Positions 1 to 6,179 of a DNA stretch of 10,394 nt are shown piece by piece. Position 1 is the stretch's first letter. Each line of letters begins with the position of its first letter. Origin of the DNA: an uncultured Eubacteriales bacterium (GTDB lineage: Bacteria > Bacillota > Clostridia > Oscillospirales > Oscillospiraceae); the NCBI GenBank assembly GCA_900546295.1, contig URCK01000062.1, forward strand, positions 1 through 10,394. The letters are read 5' to 3'. Under the pieces are notes generated by a model. That model saw only the letters and a list, made by a program, of their open reading frames with translations. It was not told where the DNA came from and made no database searches. The translations under genes and the position numbers were made by a program.

Positions 1-1782
1 CTCATCAAGGTCGAGGGCTGGTACGATACCCCCACCGTGCAGCACAGCCACATTGAAAACCACGGCTGCTATGCCTACGAGGAAAACGGGCGCATCGTCG
101 TCGTTTCCTCCACGCAGATCCCTCACATCATCCGCCGCATCGTCGGTCAGGCGCTTGGGCGTCCGTGGGCGGACGTGCGCATCATCAAGCCCTACATCGG
201 CGGCGGCTTTGGCAACAAGCAGGACGCGCTCTACGAGCCGCTGTGCGCATGGTGTTCCACGCAGGTCGCAGGGCGCTGCGTGCGCATCGACTGCTCGCGC
301 GAGGAGACCTTCGTCTCTAACCGCGTGCGCCATGCCATCCGCTTCCATATCATCACGTGGCTCAGAAAGGACGGCTCCATCGCCGCGCGAAAGGTCGAGT
401 GCTTCTCCAATCAGGGCGCTTACGCCTCGCACGGCCATTCGATCGTTGCCAAGGCCATGGGCTCGTTCCCGCAGATCTACCCCTGCGAGAACTTTGAGGG
501 CGACGCCTACACCGTTTACACCAACCGTCCCGCCGCGGGCGCGATGCGCGGCTACGGTATGCCGCAGGCCTCGTTCGCGGACGATGCAAATATCGACGAG
601 TGCGCGAAGGCCGTCGGCATCGAACCGCTCGAATACCGCATGAAGTACATCATGCCCAAGGGCTTCCACGACGGCTTCTCGGGCAATACGAACTACTACG
701 ATTCCTTCCGCGACTGCCTTGAAAAGGGTAAGGCCTACATAGATTACGACCGCAAGGTGAAGGAATTTGCAAGCGACACCGGCCCCATCCGCCGCGGCAT
801 CGGCGTTGCGGCCTTCTGGTATAATACGGCGGTCTATCCCATTTCGCTGGAGACCTCCTCCAACCGGATGCTGCTGAACCTTGACGGAACGGTGACGATG
901 CAGTGCGGCGAGACGGAGATCGGACAGGGCGCGGACACGGCCTATGCGCAGATGACCGCCGAGGCCATCGGCCTTGCGAGCTACCGCGACGTGCGCGTTG
1001 TCTCCTGTCAGGATACGGACATTACGCCCACGGGCCTCGGCGCTTACGCAAGCCGCCAGACCTATGTTGCGGGCTTTTCCATCCGCCAGACGGCGGCGCT
1101 CCTGCGCGGGAAGATTTTAGCTTACGCGGCAAAGCTCACCCGTCAGGCAGTTTCGAATATGGACATTGTCGACGGAAACATCATCCGCATCGGCGACGGC
1201 GCGGTGCTCATGTCGCTCAAGGAACTTGCGATGACGGCACAGTACAACGCCGCGGACTCCGAGCACATCACCGCCGAGTCGACCTACACCATCCGCAACA
1301 ATGCCTATTCCTTCGGCTGTACCTTTGCCGAAGTCGAGGTCGATATCCCGATGTGCAAGGTCACGCTCAAGGATATCATCAACGTCCACGACTGCGGAAA
1401 TCTCATCAACCCCGCCCTTGCGGAAGCACAGGTGCACGGCGGCATGTCCATGGCCATCGGCTTCGGTCTGAGCGAGCAGCTCCTTTTCGACGAAAAGACG
1501 GGTAAGCCCCTCAACAACAACCTGCTTGACTACAAGCTCTCGACCGTGATGGATCATCCGCACCTCGAGGCGCAGTTTGTCGAAAATCCGGAGCCGACCT
1601 CGCCGTTCGGCACGAAGGCACTCGGTGAACCGCCCGCCTGTTCGGGCGCGCCCGCCATCCGCAACGCCATCTACAACGCCACCGGCGTTGCCATCGACAC
1701 CATTCCCATTACGCCCCACGTCCTGTACGCCGAGTTCAGCCGTGCGGGACTCATCCGCGACAGCTGGAAGGAGGAAAAGTGA
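1..1782 (+). CDS. xdhA: Xanthine dehydrogenase-type molybdopterin-binding subunit, 5' end outside window
   Basis: This is the large catalytic subunit of a molybdenum hydroxylase, which binds molybdopterin cytosine dinucleotide and hydroxylates purines or related heterocycles in the cytoplasm. The frame is open from base 1, so the GTG at 37 is internal. The visible 593 residues are the C-terminal part of a protein usually about 750-770 long, so roughly 160 residues are missing. Motifs by window residue are GGGFGNKQD at 67-75, GAMRGYGMPQ at 180-189, CGETEIGQG from 302, and GEPP with the catalytic Glu at 543. These match the Mo-co and active-site signatures of the xanthine dehydrogenase family, and the closest remembered pattern is E. 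coli XdhA. FAD and 2Fe-2S subunit genes follow directly, which supports a heterotrimeric enzyme. The exact substrate is uncertain: Gln74 sits where bovine xanthine oxidase has the substrate-binding Glu802. The family assignment is secure, while the xanthine specificity is inferred. Confidence 0.93.
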   Translation, partial: LIKVEGWYDTPTVQHSHIENHGCYAYEENGRIVVVSSTQIPHIIRRIVGQALGRPWADVRIIKPYIGGGFGNKQDALYEPLCAWCSTQVAGRCVRIDCSREETFVSNRVRHAIRFHIITWLRKDGSIAARKVECFSNQGAYASHGHSIVAKAMGSFPQIYPCENFEGDAYTVYTNRPAAGAMRGYGMPQASFADDANIDECAKAVGIEPLEYRMKYIMPKGFHDGFSGNTNYYDSFRDCLEKGKAYIDYDRKVKEFASDTGPIRRGIGVAAFWYNTAVYPISLETSSNRMLLNLDGTVTMQCGETEIGQGADTAYAQMTAEAIGLASYRDVRVVSCQDTDITPTGLGAYASRQTYVAGFSIRQTAALLRGKILAYAAKLTRQAVSNMDIVDGNIIRIGDGAVLMSLKELAMTAQYNAADSEHITAESTYTIRNNAYSFGCTFAEVEVDIPMCKVTLKDIINVHDCGNLINPALAEAQVHGGMSMAIGFGLSEQLLFDEKTGKPLNNNLLDYKLSTVMDHPHLEAQFVENPEPTSPFGTKALGEPPACSGAPAIRNAIYNATGVAIDTIPITPHVLYAEFSRAGLIRDSWKEEK

Positions 1783-1785
1783 GCC

Positions 1786-2676
1786 ATGTATGATATGAAA
1801 GCGCTCTACGAGGCGGAAAGCGTTGAAAACGCCATCGCCCTCCGCCTGGAGCATCCCGAGGCGCAGATCATCGCCGGCGGCAGCGACGTGCTCGTGCAGA
1901 TGCGCGAGGGCAAGCGCGCCGGGAAGGAGCTGATCTCCATCTACGGCCTTGACGAGCTGCGCGGCGTGACGATCGACGAGGAGGAAAACATCCGCATCGG
2001 CTCGCTCACGAGCTTTTCTCACATCACGCGCGACCCCATCATTCAAAAGTACATGGGTGTCCTCGGCGAGGCGGTCGATCAGGTCGGCGGCCCTCAGATC
2101 CGAAACATCGGTACCATCGGCGGCAACACCTGCAACGGCGTGACGAGCGCGGACTCCGCCTCCACGCTGCACGCGTGGGAGGCCATCGTTGAACTGACGG
2201 GAAGAAGCGGCATCCGCCGCCTGCCCATCAAGGACTTTTACATCAAAGCGGGGCAGGTCGACATCCGCGCGGAGGACGGCGAGATCCAGACCGCCATCCT
2301 CATCCCGAAGGCGAGCTACGAAAACTGTTATGGCCACTACATTAAGTACGCCATGCGCAACGCCATGGACATTGCAACGCTCGGGTGCAGCGTGAACGTG
2401 CAATTGTCACCCGACAAGAAGACCATCGCGCGCGCCCGCATTGCCTACGGCGTGGCTGGCCCCGTGCCGATGCGCTGCCCAAGCGCGGAAGAAGCTGCCA
2501 AGGATAAACCCTTGACACTTGAGACGGCGGAAGAGTTTTCGCTCGCCGTGCTGAAGGACATCCACGCGCGCGACAGCTGGCGCGCCTCCAAGGCCTTCCG
2601 CGAGCACATCGCCGTGGAAATGGCCAAGCGCTGCCTGATCGAATCCATCAAACGGGCGGGAGGTGTCATCGAATGA
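1786..2676 (+). CDS. xdhB: Xanthine dehydrogenase-type FAD-binding subunit
   Basis: This 296-residue subunit carries FAD and passes electrons from the iron-sulfur subunit to NAD+ or another acceptor. The length matches E. coli XdhB. Two FAD-binding stretches of the CO dehydrogenase flavoprotein (PCMH-type) fold are visible: AGGSDVLVQ at about 30-38, and GGPQIRNIGTIGGNTCNG at 101-118 followed by the SADSA stretch. The C-terminal half holds the CODH_C-type domain, with KYAMRNAMDIATLGC and a late SWRASKAFR segment that closely resembles E. coli XdhB. The ATG at 1786 lies 3 bases after the xdhA stop, and its GAGGA ribosome binding site is inside the end of xdhA, so coupled translation is likely. 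No extra 4Fe-4S insertion, as in 4-hydroxybenzoyl-CoA reductase, is seen. Confidence 0.93.
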   Translation: MYDMKALYEAESVENAIALRLEHPEAQIIAGGSDVLVQMREGKRAGKELISIYGLDELRGVTIDEEENIRIGSLTSFSHITRDPIIQKYMGVLGEAVDQVGGPQIRNIGTIGGNTCNGVTSADSASTLHAWEAIVELTGRSGIRRLPIKDFYIKAGQVDIRAEDGEIQTAILIPKASYENCYGHYIKYAMRNAMDIATLGCSVNVQLSPDKKTIARARIAYGVAGPVPMRCPSAEEAAKDKPLTLETAEEFSLAVLKDIHARDSWRASKAFREHIAVEMAKRCLIESIKRAGGVIE

Positions 2677-3167
2677 GTCAGTACAAGCTGGTGCGATTCA
2701 ACTTAAACGGCAAGGACGTTGAAAAAATGGTCGACGTGCGCGCATCACTCACTGATATGCTGCGCAACGACTACCACATGACCTCCGTAAAAAAAGGCTG
2801 CGAGGTCGGCGAGTGCGGCGCTTGCAATGTCCTCATCGACGGCGAGGCCTTCAACTCCTGCATCTATCTCGCCGTCTGGGCGGAGGGAAAACACATCCGC
2901 ACGCTCGAGAGCCTGATGGGGGAGGACGGCGAGCTGAGCGACATTCAGCAGGCCTTTCTTGAGGAAACGGCCGTGCAGTGCGGCTTCTGCACGCCGGGCT
3001 TCATCATGACTGCAGTTGAGATCTTAGAGAGCGGCAAGCTCTATTCGGACGATGAGCTGCGCAAGCTTCTCTCCGGCCATCTCTGCCGCTGCACAGGCTA
3101 TGAGAACATTTTCCGCGCCGTGAAAAAGACGATGTATCGCCGTCTCGGGCGGGAGATCGACTTCTGA
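2673..3167 (+). CDS. xdhC: Xanthine dehydrogenase-type [2Fe-2S] subunit
   Basis: This 164-residue electron-transfer subunit carries two [2Fe-2S] clusters and links the molybdenum centre to FAD. The N-terminal plant-ferredoxin-type domain has Cys43, Cys48, Cys51 and Cys63 (GCEVGECGAC, then a Cys after NS). The C-terminal helical domain has Cys103 and Cys106 (QCGFCTPG) plus Cys138 and Cys140 (CRCTG). All eight ligands are present. The length and the LAVWAEGK stretch fit E. coli XdhC. The start overlaps the xdhB stop by four bases (ATGA), with GGGAGG about 10 bases upstream. It is the last gene of this operon in the window. The next gene starts 112 bases on, behind its own promoter. Confidence 0.95.
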   Translation: MSQYKLVRFNLNGKDVEKMVDVRASLTDMLRNDYHMTSVKKGCEVGECGACNVLIDGEAFNSCIYLAVWAEGKHIRTLESLMGEDGELSDIQQAFLEETAVQCGFCTPGFIMTAVEILESGKLYSDDELRKLLSGHLCRCTGYENIFRAVKKTMYRRLGREIDF

Positions 3168-3202
3168 TCCATCCTTTTACGTGATTCTAACAACAAAAAA
3201 GA

Positions 3203-3231
3203 TTGCCTGATGCAAAAAGTGGTGCTATAAT
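3203..3231 (+). promoter_or_regulatory. Near-consensus sigma-A promoter with extended -10
   Basis: A -35 TTGCCT at 3203-3208 and a perfect -10 TATAAT at 3226-3231 are separated by exactly 17 bases. TGC directly before the -10 makes an extended -10 element. An A-rich run at about 3190-3200 just upstream could act as an UP element. The predicted start is near 3238, giving a leader of about 42 bases for the cytidylate kinase-like gene. This is the strongest promoter in the window by inspection. No start site was mapped. Confidence 0.75.
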
Positions 3232-3249
3232 ATCAGTAGCACCACTTTT
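3215..3249. repeat. 13-bp perfect inverted repeat overlapping the promoter; candidate operator and/or terminator
   Basis: The arms are AAAAGTGGTGCTA (3215-3227) and TAGCACCACTTTT (3237-3249), an exact inverted repeat around 9 bases. The left arm ends within the first two bases of the TATAAT, so the -10 runs from the arm into the centre. Transcripts arriving from xdhC would form an A-tract/stem/TTTTGTTT structure that could end the xdh operon. Transcripts from the local promoter would start inside the right arm and lack the hairpin. As DNA, the dyad is well placed for a dimeric repressor. I recognise no known operator consensus. Confidence 0.7.
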
Positions 3250-3279
3250 GTTTCATTGGCGCGAAAAGGAGGAATCATT

Positions 3280-3888
3280 ATGGTCATTACAGTTGGAAGA
3301 CAGTACGGCAGCGGCGGCCGCGAGATCGGCACGATGCTGGCCCAGCAGCTCGGCATTGCCTATTACGACGATATGCTGCTCAAGGAAGCGGCGGAGGAAA
3401 GCGGGCTTTGCGAGGAGCTGTTCCGCTCCTTTGACGAACGCCCCAAGAGCTTTCTCTACTCCATCGCGATGGACCCGTATTCCTTCTCGATGAATCATGT
3501 GACGCCCAAGGGCTCCATTGAGCAGCAGGTCTACCTTGCGACCTACGATACGATCAAAAAGCTTGCCGACAAGGGTCCCTGCGTCCTCATCGGCCGCTGC
3601 GCGGACTATGCGCTCAAGGATCGCGACGATGTGATCAACGTTTTCATCACCGCGCCGCTCGAGAGCCGTATCAAGCGTGTTGCCGCGCGCAACAACGTCA
3701 GCGAGAACGAGGCGAAGGACCGCATCAAGAAGACCGACAAGTCCCGCGCGTCCTACTATAACTATTACTCCGCCAAGGAATGGGGCGACGCGAAGAGCTA
3801 CAACATCTGCATCGATTCGAGCCTGCTCGGCATTGATGGAACGGTCGAGCTGTTGAAGGAACTTATCCGCATCAAGGGCATTTCGTAA
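3280..3888 (+). CDS. Cytidylate kinase-like family protein
   Basis: This 202-residue protein belongs to the cytidylate kinase-like group (PF13189 type), a P-loop NTPase fold distinct from classical Cmk and without a well-established substrate. The N-terminus MVITVGRQYGSGGREIG carries the family's modified P-loop, with GSGG-Arg in place of GSGK-Ser/Thr, so the usual Walker A lysine is absent (Gly13, Arg14). A central stretch (VLIGRCADYAL, then INVFITAPLESRIKRV) and an Arg/Lys-rich lid-like segment (KKTDKSR followed by YYNYY) fit the family. The ATG at 3280 is chosen over an in-frame TTG at 3256 because AAGGAGG sits 7 bases before it and it starts the conserved VITVGRQ segment. The gene has its own promoter upstream and an intrinsic terminator downstream, so it is probably monocistronic. 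Phosphorylation of CMP is not shown by the sequence. Confidence 0.85.
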   Translation: MVITVGRQYGSGGREIGTMLAQQLGIAYYDDMLLKEAAEESGLCEELFRSFDERPKSFLYSIAMDPYSFSMNHVTPKGSIEQQVYLATYDTIKKLADKGPCVLIGRCADYALKDRDDVINVFITAPLESRIKRVAARNNVSENEAKDRIKKTDKSRASYYNYYSAKEWGDAKSYNICIDSSLLGIDGTVELLKELIRIKGIS

Positions 3889-3903
3889 AAGATACAGCAA
3901 GCG

Positions 3904-3933
3904 AAAAGCAGCCGCAACTGCGGCTGCTTTTTT
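3904..3933 (+). terminator. Intrinsic terminator of the cytidylate kinase-like gene
   Basis: GCAGCCGC (3908-3915) pairs with GCGGCTGC (3920-3927) around an AACT loop, and the closing A and T of the loop could add a ninth pair. AAAA comes before the stem and six T follow it (3928-3933). It lies 15 bases after the stop codon. The flanking A and T runs may let it work in both directions, but no gene faces it from the right. Confidence 0.92.
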
Positions 3934-3982
3934 CTGCCTTGCGCTTAGGGTCCAACTTGCCCAAAAAGGAGGAGTGGAATTT

Positions 3983-4048
3983 ATGAAAAAAGTTTACGCC
4001 TCTCCCCCTATACAAAAGGCGAAAAATACGCTAAAATATAGTTTGTGA
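3983..4048 (+). CDS. Possible 21-residue leader peptide or gene remnant
   Basis: ATG-AAA-AAA-GTT opens a 21-codon frame ending in TGA (peptide MKKVYASPPIQKAKNTLKYS plus Leu). An excellent ribosome binding site, AAGGAGGAG at 3966-3974, stands about 9 bases upstream, better than that of pyrH itself. The ORF lies between a terminator and pyrH and overlaps the candidate pyrH promoter, so it would need transcription from a start further upstream that I cannot identify. It could be a short leader peptide, the decayed front of a lost gene, or chance. I know no homologue. Confidence 0.3.
   Translation: MKKVYASPPIQKAKNTLKYSL
4009..4037 (+). promoter_or_regulatory. Candidate promoter of the pyrH-to-polC operon
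   Basis: TATACA (4009-4014, four of six matches to TTGACA) and TAAAAT (4032-4037, five of six matches to TATAAT) are 17 bases apart. This gives a predicted start near 4044 and a leader of about 40 bases before pyrH. The interval is clearly more AT-rich than its surroundings. A promoter is needed here because a strong terminator stands just upstream, but this pair is only moderate and other positions are possible. Confidence 0.45.
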
Positions 4049-4082
4049 AATTCTGAGAACGATTTCCTGAAAGGGGAGATGG

Positions 4083-4808
4083 ATGAGCATGGCTCAACTG
4101 AAGTACAAACGCGTGCTGCTCAAGATCAGCGGTGAGGCGCTGGCGGGCGACAAGCACTTTGGATTCGATTTCGACGTGGTGTCGAAGGTTTGCGACGTAA
4201 TCAAGCGCTGCAATGAGATGGGTGTCGAGATGGGCGTTGTCATCGGCGGCGGCAACTTCTGGCGCGGCGTGAAAAACGGCGAGGGCTACATCGAGCGCAC
4301 CCGTGCCGACCATATGGGCATGCTGGCAACAGCGATGAACTGCATGGCGGTGGCGGACGTTCTGGAGCAGAAGGGCGTCGACGTGCGCGTGCAGACCGCG
4401 CTTGAGATCCGCGAGGTCGCCGAGCCTTACATCCGCGCCCGTGCCATCCGCCACCTTGAAAAGGGCCGCGTGGTGCTCTTCGGCTGCGGCATCGGCTCGC
4501 CCTTCTTCTCGACCGACACGGCGGCGGTGCTCCGCGCGGCGGAGATCAACGCCGATGTGATCCTGCTTGCCAAGAACATCGACGGCGTCTACAGCGCCGA
4601 CCCCGCCAAGGATGCAAGCGCCGTCAAGTACGATGCCATCACCTACGAAGAGGTTCTTGCCCAGCATCTTGCCGTCATGGATTCCACGGCCACGTCCCTC
4701 TCGATGGACAACCACATTCCTGTTCTCGTCTTCGCGCTCAAGGACCCCGAGAACATCATCCGCGCAGTGCAGGGCGAGAAGATCGGCACCATCGTCGGCG
4801 AAAACTGA
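4083..4808 (+). CDS. pyrH: UMP kinase
   Basis: UMP kinase converts UMP to UDP with ATP in pyrimidine nucleotide synthesis, and works as a cytoplasmic hexamer of the amino acid kinase fold. The 241 residues match the family size. Visible signatures are KISGEAL (14-20), GGGNFWRG (55-62), DHMGMLAT (76-83), STDTAAVLRAAE (143-154), KNIDGVYSADP (164-174) and MDSTATSLSMDN (199-210), all as in B. subtilis and E. coli PyrH. Two in-frame ATGs, at 4083 and 4089, follow AAGGGGAG (4071-4078). The second has the more usual spacing of about 10 bases, so the protein could be two residues shorter. An ATG at 4079 is out of frame. It heads the housekeeping operon here, with no rpsB-tsf in front. Confidence 0.97.
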   Translation: MSMAQLKYKRVLLKISGEALAGDKHFGFDFDVVSKVCDVIKRCNEMGVEMGVVIGGGNFWRGVKNGEGYIERTRADHMGMLATAMNCMAVADVLEQKGVDVRVQTALEIREVAEPYIRARAIRHLEKGRVVLFGCGIGSPFFSTDTAAVLRAAEINADVILLAKNIDGVYSADPAKDASAVKYDAITYEEVLAQHLAVMDSTATSLSMDNHIPVLVFALKDPENIIRAVQGEKIGTIVGEN

Positions 4809-4860
4809 GCGTAAAACCGCATCCGCGGCAGTATATCAAAATTTTTGAGGAGGTTTCCCC

Positions 4861-5418
4861 ATGAATAAAGAAGATTACAAGGTCTATTCCGACAAAATGA
4901 GAAAGAGCATCGACGCTGTGAGCGCGGACTTCGGTTCCGTGCGCGCAGGCCGCGCCAACGCCGCCGTGCTCGACCGCATCAGCGTCGACTACTACGGCTC
5001 TCCCACGCCCATCCAGCAGATCGCGGCCATCGCCTCTCCCGACCCGCGCCAGCTCGTCATCACCCCTTGGGACGGCACGGCCCTCAAGCCCATCGAGCGC
5101 GCCATTCAGGAGTCTGACCTCGGCATCAACCCGCAGAACGACGGCAAGTCCATCCGCCTGAACTTCCCGCAGCTCACGGAGGAGCGCCGTAAGGAGCTCG
5201 TCAAGCAGATCCACAAGTACTCCGAGACGGGCAAGGTCGCCATCCGCAACATCCGCCGCGACGCGATGGAGGCATTCAAGAAAAAGCAGAAGGCCAGCGA
5301 GATCACCGAGGATGATCTGAAGGTCGCCGAAAAGGACCTGCAGAAGCTGACCGACGATATGTGCAAAGAGGTCGACGCCCTTCTCGAAAAGAAAGAGAAG
5401 GAGCTCATGGCGGTCTAA
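4861..5418 (+). CDS. frr: Ribosome recycling factor
   Basis: RRF splits the post-termination ribosome together with EF-G. The protein has 185 residues, the standard length. Domain I is a three-helix bundle made of residues 1-30 and about 105-185, and domain II spans the middle. Diagnostic stretches are SVRAGRANAAVLDRI, INPQNDGKSIRLNFPQLTEERR, the basic IRNIRRDA segment of the long helix, and a Lys/Glu-rich C-terminus ending ELMAV. The ATG has a strong GAGGAGG at 4847-4853 with 7-base spacing. It follows pyrH by 52 bases with no terminator between, so it is very likely cotranscribed. Its TAA overlaps the uppS ATG by one base. Confidence 0.97.
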   Translation: MNKEDYKVYSDKMRKSIDAVSADFGSVRAGRANAAVLDRISVDYYGSPTPIQQIAAIASPDPRQLVITPWDGTALKPIERAIQESDLGINPQNDGKSIRLNFPQLTEERRKELVKQIHKYSETGKVAIRNIRRDAMEAFKKKQKASEITEDDLKVAEKDLQKLTDDMCKEVDALLEKKEKELMAV

Positions 5419-6179
5419 TGGGCCTCTTTTCCAAAGAAAGCAGGGTGAGGCAGGTTGACTTGAACAACCTGCCTTGTCATGTTGCCGTCATTATGGACGG
5501 CAACGGCCGCTGGGCGCAGAAACGCGCCCTGCCTCGCTCGGCGGGCCACAAGGCCGGTGCGGAGACCTTCCGCCGCCTCGGCACCTACTGCAAGAATCTC
5601 GGCATCGACTATCTGACGGTCTACGCCTTTTCGACCGAGAACTGGAAGCGGCCGAAGGACGAGGTCGACGGCATCATGAAGCTTCTCGAGCAGTACCTGC
5701 ACGAGTGCATCGACACGATGGAGAAGGACGGCAACCGTCTGCGCTTTTTGGGCGACCTCAGCGTGCTGACGCCGGAGCTGAGAGCGCTCATCGACGAGAC
5801 GAACGAGATCTCCTCCCGCATCGAGGGCTTTCAGGCCAACGTCTGCCTCAACTATGGCGGGCGCGACGAGATCCTGCACGCCGCCCGCGCCTTCGCGCGC
5901 GACTGCGCGGCGGGGAAGCGGGACGTTGACAGCCTGACGGAGGAGGGGCTTTCGCACTACCTCTATTCAGACGGCCTGCCCGATCCCGACCTTCTCATCC
6001 GTCCCGGCGGGGAGAAGCGCATCAGCAATTACCTTTTGTGGCAGTGCGCGTACAGCGAGTTCTACTTCTGCGACACGCTCTGGCCCGATTTTGACGAAAA
6101 AGAGTTCGACAAGGCGCTCATCGCCTATCAGCAGCGCGAGCGGCGCTTTGGCGGGCTGAAACAGGAGAAACAGAAATGA
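5418..6179 (+). CDS. uppS: Undecaprenyl diphosphate synthase (isoprenyl transferase)
   Basis: UppS adds eight isopentenyl units in cis to farnesyl diphosphate to make the C55 lipid carrier for peptidoglycan and other wall polymers. The protein is 253 residues from the ATG at 5418. It shows VIMDGNGRWA with the catalytic Asp27, AFSTENWKRP, and the C-terminal RPGGEKRISNYLLWQ ... AYSEFYF ... LWPDF block that binds IPP and Mg2+. The frame stays open upstream into frr, but the TAATG junction and the position of the conserved N-terminus favour 5418. The nearest AAGGAG (5398-5403) is 14 bases away, so start-stop coupling with frr probably drives translation. Its substrate comes from the MEP pathway, two genes of which (dxr, ispG) lie further along this operon. 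Confidence 0.96.
   Translation: MGLFSKESRVRQVDLNNLPCHVAVIMDGNGRWAQKRALPRSAGHKAGAETFRRLGTYCKNLGIDYLTVYAFSTENWKRPKDEVDGIMKLLEQYLHECIDTMEKDGNRLRFLGDLSVLTPELRALIDETNEISSRIEGFQANVCLNYGGRDEILHAARAFARDCAAGKRDVDSLTEEGLSHYLYSDGLPDPDLLIRPGGEKRISNYLLWQCAYSEFYFCDTLWPDFDEKEFDKALIAYQQRERRFGGLKQEKQK

Noticed and set aside
1117..2403. Long open frame of 428 codons on the minus strand across the xdhA-xdhB junction
   Set aside because: It lies antisense to two clearly conserved genes, has low-complexity Ala/Val/Asp/Arg-rich composition and no recognisable motif. High third-position GC on the coding strand produces such frames.
3256..3279. TTG start giving an eight-residue longer cytidylate kinase-like protein
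   Set aside because: The extension would encode the ribosome binding site itself (AAGGAGG), and the ATG at 3280 has ideal spacing and begins the conserved domain.
3889..4082. Riboswitch, T-box or tRNA in the longest intergenic gap
   Set aside because: Besides the terminator hairpin and the AT-rich promoter region I found no conserved T-box, riboswitch or cloverleaf pattern, and the remaining leader is too short.
4817..4845. Possible terminator between pyrH and frr (CCGC-ATCC-GCGG, then T5 further on)
   Set aside because: The stem is only four base pairs and the T run is 13 bases away from it, so it is unlikely to stop transcription within this conserved operon.
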